This document shows, one piece after another, positions 58,679 through 64,000 of a stretch of 64,000 nucleotides of DNA. Position 1 is the first letter of the stretch; each line of letters starts with the position of its first letter. The position numbers were made by a program, and so were the translations under genes. The stretch is from assembly GCA_032622095.1 (NCBI GenBank), contig CP136061.1:190842369-190906368 (forward strand), written 5' to 3'. Source of the DNA: Siphonodentalium dalli (Eukaryota; Mollusca; Scaphopoda; Gadilida; Siphonodentaliidae). Under the pieces are notes generated by a model. The model searched no databases. It saw only the letters and a program-made list of their open reading frames with translations, and was not told the origin of the DNA.

Positions 58679-59092
58679 GTGTCGAATCCGCACACCTTTC
58701 ACACGTGTTTTATTATACAGTATACGTGTACTATAACGCATGTGCATCACAAACCGTGTATACACGCGCACCTATGTAGGCATTATATGTGTCTACATCG
58801 CCCATCAATTGTTGCGAATAACCGATACAAACAGCCCAGGCCACCGTGTGACATCCCAAGTTCCGGTGATGATATATTCGTCGTTAAACCACGCGCACAT
58901 CCGTTCTGCTGGGATCTAATTGCATCCGGTTCAGCCGACCGATCGCACGTAGACGACAACAACTGGTATAGGCAGAACACTGACTATACCAGGGCTTTGG
59001 GTAAATATGGCTTTCCGAAGCTAAATTCAGAGTGCATGAATGGATTCAAATTTTCACCCATGCTGCAGAGGGCTCGTTTTGGTGTCAATTGA
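58679..59092 (+). CDS. candidate exon, product not recognised
   Basis: A 137-codon frame whose second half has protein-like composition (PSSGDDIFVVKPRAHPFCWD, then NNWYRQNTDYTRALGKYGF). The first ~45 residues look like translated non-coding DNA. No strong acceptor was found. A GGTAAAT donor-like site follows a TTTG near 58997, but its phase does not join the 62601 exon directly. It lies upstream of, and on the same strand as, the terminal exon at 62.6 kb, so it may belong to that gene with further exons outside the window or unseen. It may also be chance. I do not recognise a domain. Confidence 0.25.
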   Translation: MSNPHTFHTCFIIQYTCTITHVHHKPCIHAHLCRHYMCLHRPSIVANNRYKQPRPPCDIPSSGDDIFVVKPRAHPFCWDLIASGSADRSHVDDNNWYRQNTDYTRALGKYGFPKLNSECMNGFKFSPMLQRARFGVN

Positions 59093-59099
59093 TAGGCCG

Positions 59100-60200
59100 A
59101 TATTCGATTTTATTATTCGGTCGACGACTGACCAACCATAAACTTGTCGCTATCAAGGCTGCGGAACAACTGTATAATTGTATTTTACAGAGATAAAGAT
59201 AATCCAACAAGCAAACCTGGTATTAAAATGAGGTTTAACATTTATTGCACAACATAAATGGATTCATTCGACCGTCGGGATTGTTTTTTTGTACATCTAG
59301 AGTCCGATTAACCCACACATGCGAAGGTGCCACGAAACATCGAAAACTTCTTTCGACATCAATGTTTAGAATTTAGATTTCTCGATGAATACGCTAGTAA
59401 ACAACAAGTATTAGACATCAAATGACGCACTGTAATACTACGCATTCATGTTCATATGGCTGTAGTAAAACAACTTCTGACTACTACTGCGAACATGCAA
59501 ACTATATACGCCCATAGAAAAAAGCTAAAAAATAGACTATTATTTTGGTTTCCGGATGATAACTTGAGTTTTTGTAATCTGATTGTTTTTTTATTTGGCA
59601 CGTGGATTAACCACATGAAGATACAGGTCAAGTTCGAATTTGGGTTTAGTCCGCCAATTTTTGCCGGAGTTATGGTCCTTGTCGACTTAAAATTTGTCGA
59701 TTATTTTGGTTTCCGGATGATAACTTTACTTTTAGTTACCTGATTGTTTTTAAAGTCAACGACAAGACGTGCACTATTTATTATATTATATCGAACATTG
59801 GTATCAATTGTCACACAATTTCTGTGTGTGATTTTTCCACATTTTTATTTATCGTGAATTTTGGAAATTGTTCTAAGATTTTACAATTTACGGCAATCTT
59901 TTGACGATGACAAGAGAGCATAACTATGTTATTAGTTACAACTAACATAATCTCTTCGTGATTCATGTCTCTATTTTTATAAATACGTCATTAGTAAATC
60001 CATTTTGGCGAAATTTCAGAAGTTAAGATTGTATATCTTCGATCGATGAAAACGGAAAATGAAGTTATACATAATGTTCACTGGCATTACAAAAATAGGA
60101 CTGTCCGTCGATTGCCAACTAAATGGACAAACTCTTAAACACATTGGATAGCTATGATCGGACGTTCATTAAGATAATTAAAATTCACCAATACGTCTCA
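59100..60200. other. no gene recognised, probable intron
   Basis: AT-rich. A phrase TTATTTTGGTTTCCGGATGA occurs twice, at about 59.54 and 59.70 kb, indicating a short duplication of about 160 bp. Confidence 0.4.
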
Positions 60201-60221
60201 TTGTAAAAGCAATTAAAATCC

Positions 60222-62050
60222 GTGAAACAAAGTACCGTTGTGACAAATTTCAACAATGATGATATAACTAAAGGCGAGATATTAGATAACTTGTATCAAC
60301 TTAAAAATAACAAAGCGAGTGGACCAGATAACATTTCAAATGAATTATTAAAATCAGTAATTCCATTTATGTTGGACGAGGTCACAAAATTTTTCAACAC
60401 AGTTTTACACTCAGGTCATTACCCTGTATGCTGGAGCGAGTCAACAATCAAAACCCTATATAAAAAGGGCAATAGACATGACCCTAACAATTATATACCT
60501 ATTGCTTTAAGTAGTAAATTGGTCCCCCTATATTTTCTACAATAGGTGTCCGTCAAGGGTATTCTCTATCCCCTACGTTGTTCAAGATTTTCATTGATGA
60601 TATACTAGTAGCTAATATTTTTGACGAAACATGTGACCCCGTACACGTTCATGATCATAACCTCAACCATTTGCTTTTCGCAGACGATCTGGTGATATTA
60701 TCTGAATCACCAACAGGTTTACAATCGGGAATTAAGAAGTTAGAGCAATACGCGCTTGACAATGGACTATCTGTTAATGTAAGCAAAACAAAATGTATGA
60801 TCTTTCGTTCAAGGAAAACAAAACATGGTCCTGTATTTAACATTAATGATATGCCAATAGAAGTAGTGGATGAATATAAATATTTAGGACTAATTTTCAC
60901 ATCTAATGGAAAAATGAAAATAATACAGGATAATCTGAGCGCAAAAGCATCAAAAGCCATGTTCTTTTTAACAAAATTAACAAAAACAACACCGGTGTTA
61001 CCTATCGCCATTAAATGCAAATTATTCGATAAACTAATTAAGCCTATTTTATTGTATGGATGTGAGATATGGTCCACTGACCTTAATTTGCCGTTCAAAG
61101 ATACCATACCATGTGAACAAACACATCTAAAGTTTTGTAAACGGGCTCTATGTTTGAATAGAAAGGCCTCAAATCACGCTTCTAGAGCAGAGTTAGGCCG
61201 TTTCCCTATCGCGAATGATACCATTTTACAACTCTTCAGGTACATGCTAAAACTATCAAAAGTAGATGACCATAATATCTTATCGCATGCTACAAAGAAT
61301 CTCTGAATTGTAAATTACCTTTAACATGGCTCACCCAATTGTCGCGTTATAACATTGTAATCAATAACGCAGGCCAACTATCAGGGCAGCGTGAACAAAT
61401 GCTGACTAAGAAATTGAAATCAGAACACATGGAAATGTTTCGCAATGATATATTCAATGACGATAGACCGACAGGGAAAAATAAACTACGAACCTATAGG
61501 ATATTTAAAGATGAATAAAAAATTGAGCCATATGTCATTCACACACGATCACAAATTGCTTGCGAAATGTTTTCTAGATTGCGAGTGAGCAACCACATAT
61601 TGGCAATAGAAAAAGGGAGGCATAGACAACCAGCAATACCATTAGAAAATCGGCTGTGTTCCATGTGTGACAAACAATGTGTCGAATCTGAAATGCATTT
61701 TATCATTGAATGTAACGCATACGATGATTTAAGATCTAATTTATTCAGCGAAATTGAGAAACACGATAGTGAATTCAATAATTTGAATGATGCAGATAAA
61801 TTTGCACTGATTATGAGAAATGATAACATTAAATTAATTAATAAGGATTGCAACATAGTCCGGCTATTCTTCCTTCGGCGGAATAATAAAACTTGAAGAA
61901 ATTGTTGAGGGAATGTTGATAAGAACTGTGTTTGTTATAATAATTTTGTTATGTATTGGTTATTTATGTATATGATATTCATCAGTATCTTGCAACTGCC
62001 CATTGGGGTGTTTTGCAATAAATTCTTGTATCTTGTATCTTGTATACCGA
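60222..62050 (+). pseudogene. LINE of a second family, internally deleted
   Basis: A reverse-transcriptase relic different from copies 1-3. The first part (60222-60545) reads LKNNKASGPDNISNELLK and TIKTLYKKGNRHDPNNYIPI. It then jumps to the motif B phrase GVRQGYSLSPTLFKIF in another frame at about 60547, so everything between, including motif A with its catalytic aspartate, is absent. Motif C FADD is intact at about 60.68 kb, followed by GLSVNVSKTKCMIF and KYLGLIF. A frameshift near 61.30 kb and a TAA near 61.52 kb break the C-terminal part, which carries a CSMC...H...C knuckle near 61.67 kb. The 3' end is AATAAA followed by (TTGTATC)n, ending at about 62.05 kb. Endonuclease is missing. Confidence 0.88.
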
Positions 62051-62600
62051 TATTGCAACAAGTATATATCGTACAATGCATAGTTTCAGATTTGTCGTGT
62101 CTTCAGGCAGGCGGCAATCAGATTTCTCGAAATGAGTCTGTTACTATAAATAGAAATAATAGGAATGCAACTGGGGTGCTATCGTAAAATAGTATAGCAG
62201 TGTGCAGCCAATCAGAACGCGAGAAAGTCACGTGAGATATAATATTATATGATACACCTCTTCTATAGTGGAACAAATTTAGCTAGTTAATTATATGCAA
62301 AAGTTATGCCCATGCAGTATTATGGTAACGACTTGCCCCTACCACACTGAAATGTACAATTTCGACAAATATGCCAAAAACATATAAAATTCGAATGCGA
62401 CACTTCTCAGATGACAAACAAGCTTCAAAAGATGCGGATTGTTATGATCTATATATCATACAAATCGTATCTTCACCATTCCGCAGCTCGGGGTGGGGGT
62501 CAACAATTATGTATGTTGGTTCAGGGTCTAATGCGTTTCCTAGTGAATATGTGTTTAAAATTCAATTGTCCCTGACCAAGCTTTTGTTTTTAACTTCCAG

Positions 62601-63675
62601 GTCTTGTTTGAGGCGGCCACACACAACCCATGGGGTGACATCAGCATTTCCGCCTTCAGCCAGAATCAAGTCTGCGCGATACGGTATCCACGCAGACGAT
62701 ATGCAGCGGAACAACGTGAGCATCGCGAAGTTTTGTGATTGGTCGAGTGACGTCGGTCCTTCCACGTCTGTGTCAAGGTTATACCGAGATATAGCACGGC
62801 TTCCAAGATTAGCCGAGAAAATTTACAAGCGCTATCAGCACTTTAACAGGAAAGAACAAATTCCAACGAACACGGGAAGGCTATTCACGACAGACAAGCG
62901 AATTCTTACAAAAGGCGAAAAAGACCTCATAGAAGGTATATATAAAAATCGCAGAGGAGTTGCTCATGAAATGATGCTAACATTGGGGGACATTCCAGAA
63001 GTGCAGAATCGCTCCTCGTTTGAACAGGTGAGCTCGTCTATGCCAAGCTTGTTCGGAGACAAAGACACAACAATGCATTTCGAACCCGACGGATTGGCCA
63101 GGCAGAAACCCGCACCCTCTCAAGTAATAGACGCACATAGACGGCGCGAAGGTTTATATAGTGGGCGTTACTATCGGTATTCGGAGTATGTTAATAAGAA
63201 CAGAACAAAACTGCAGAAATCCGAGCAACATAGACAAAATAAGGATGGTTTTGTCTTGGACACTGAAGGTCCGGTCTGCAGAAGGTGCTTAATTTTCAAC
63301 GTTGAATTGGAGATTCGTAATAATAATAATTTGACCAATAAAGATCCCACCGATGAGTATGAAACCAATGTTGTTGCGGACGACGACAGACCTTCTGCCC
63401 CACCGTCCACTCCAGACCTCATACTCAACAATCAGAAACGCATTCCTCCTATCAAACCAGCCCAAAGGAAAAAGAATTTTGGTGACACTCATAGGACATT
63501 GCGGTATCCGGTGAACAAAAGGAAGGTAACATTAGACATTTACCTCCCGCAGATAGAAAAGGAAAATACCGGACTAGAAAGGTGCCCAACGTGTCATTCG
63601 GTGATGGACAAAGATAAATGGTTCAACGACGAAAACGAGGCTTATCACAGCGTCGACGTCGCGGTAGCAGAGTAA
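62601..63675 (+). CDS. terminal coding exon of an unrecognised host gene
   Basis: An uninterrupted 358-codon frame ends at TAA (63673-63675), in DNA where open frames are otherwise short. The frame is open from 62371, but a good splice acceptor (TTTTGTTTTTAACTTCCAG, ending at 62600) makes 62601 the likelier exon start, with one base completing a split codon. The product is hydrophilic and rich in K, R, E and S. It has a helix-prone segment LYRDIARLPRLAEKIYKRYQ about 55-75 residues into the exon, then a stretch with TKGEKDLIEGIYKNRRG. There are two CxxC pairs (VCRRC near exon residue 225; RCPTC near 328) and an acidic-proline linker between them. The pairs could bind zinc together. No signal peptide or membrane segment is visible. 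I do not recognise the family. Confidence 0.65.
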
Positions 63676-63884
63676 GCCGGGTATTGGGATTCGATTTCTT
63701 GGGCTGAGGAATAAGGTTTCTAGCCTGGACCGCTGAGCACCATTGTGTTTATATTGATGGGCCCAGTATAGTTTGCATTCTTTTTAGGACCTGGTGCCTA
63801 ACATAAATGCTAGCTTTGTTGTTGTTCGCCATCCTGGAACTCGCTGCGTTAACACTGTTTTGTGACTCTTTCATGCAGTTTACA

Positions 63885-63890
63885 AATAAA
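63885..63890 (+). terminator. polyadenylation signal AATAAA
   Basis: AATAAA in the context TACAAATAAAGTTTTATA, 210 bp after the stop codon of the 62601-63675 exon. This is a suitable distance for a short 3' untranslated region. Confidence 0.6.
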
Positions 63891-64000
63891 GTTTTATAAA
63901 CTATATCCGATGACGGTTCCAACAATGTTCTGACCTATATATAGATTCATGACAGGCGTGGATCGGCACTTGAGGATCAGGAAAATACTTTAAAACGTCC
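63891..64000. other. window end, nothing recognised
   Basis: Presumed sequence beyond the cleavage site of the preceding gene. No feature seen. Confidence 0.4.

Noticed and set aside
62371-62600. First 77 codons of the open frame that includes the terminal exon
   Set aside because: Composition changes at a good splice acceptor (ending at 62600), so this part is more likely intron than protein.
62601-62740. Alternative frame starting VLFEAATHNPWGDIS in the terminal exon
   Set aside because: It looks protein-like but stops after about 45 codons, whereas the chosen frame continues for 358 codons to a stop and polyadenylation signal.

Overview
The window looks like AT-rich nuclear DNA from an animal, most likely a marine invertebrate. 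The evidence is non-LTR retrotransposons with apurinic-type endonuclease and reverse transcriptase, a DIRS-type relic, many short inverted-repeat elements, long homopolymer G/C tracts, and one spliced-looking coding exon with a polyadenylation signal. There are no bacterial operons, ribosome binding sites, rRNA or tRNA genes. The phylum cannot be fixed from the sequence; a lophotrochozoan such as a mollusc is a guess from the repeat style.

Layout. 0-3.2 kb is repeat debris, with a striking palindrome of 16-bp units (2401-2562) and a small element with perfect 34-bp inverted ends (2950-3120). 3.25-12.35 kb is a nest of one GC-richer terminal-inverted-repeat (TIR) family. A nearly intact 5'-truncated LINE (5665-8807) sits inside it, abutted on both sides by direct copies of the same ~1 kb sequence (4666-5664 and 8808-9798). 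12.36-12.73 kb holds a dense cluster of TGACG motifs. 13.5-19 kb has miniature TIR elements and otherwise unrecognised AT-rich DNA. 19.05-21.1 kb is a second copy of the LINE family, cut up by two opposed copies of a ~333-bp repeat. 21.35-32 kb is almost entirely tandem and miniature repeats, including clear element-in-element nesting at 24.6-25.9 kb. 33.5-34.3 kb is a DIRS-like reverse-transcriptase/RNase H relic on the minus strand. 37.9-45.3 kb holds several tandem arrays of about 120-175 bp units. 45.8-49.2 kb is a third, badly decayed minus-strand copy of the LINE family. 49.9-55.1 kb has more short elements, two of them extreme palindromes.

The last 6 kb is the only part suggesting a host gene: a 358-codon terminal exon (62601-63675, plus strand) with an upstream splice acceptor and a downstream AATAAA, plus a weaker candidate exon near 58.8-59.1 kb. 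A different, internally deleted LINE (60.2-62.05 kb) lies between them in the same orientation, probably in an intron. I do not recognise the host protein.

No coherent multi-gene system is visible. The most unusual signals are structural: the ~1 kb direct repeats meeting exactly at both ends of the LINE, and several palindromes built from self-complementary units. All similarity statements come from reading the sequence by eye; no alignment or database search was run.
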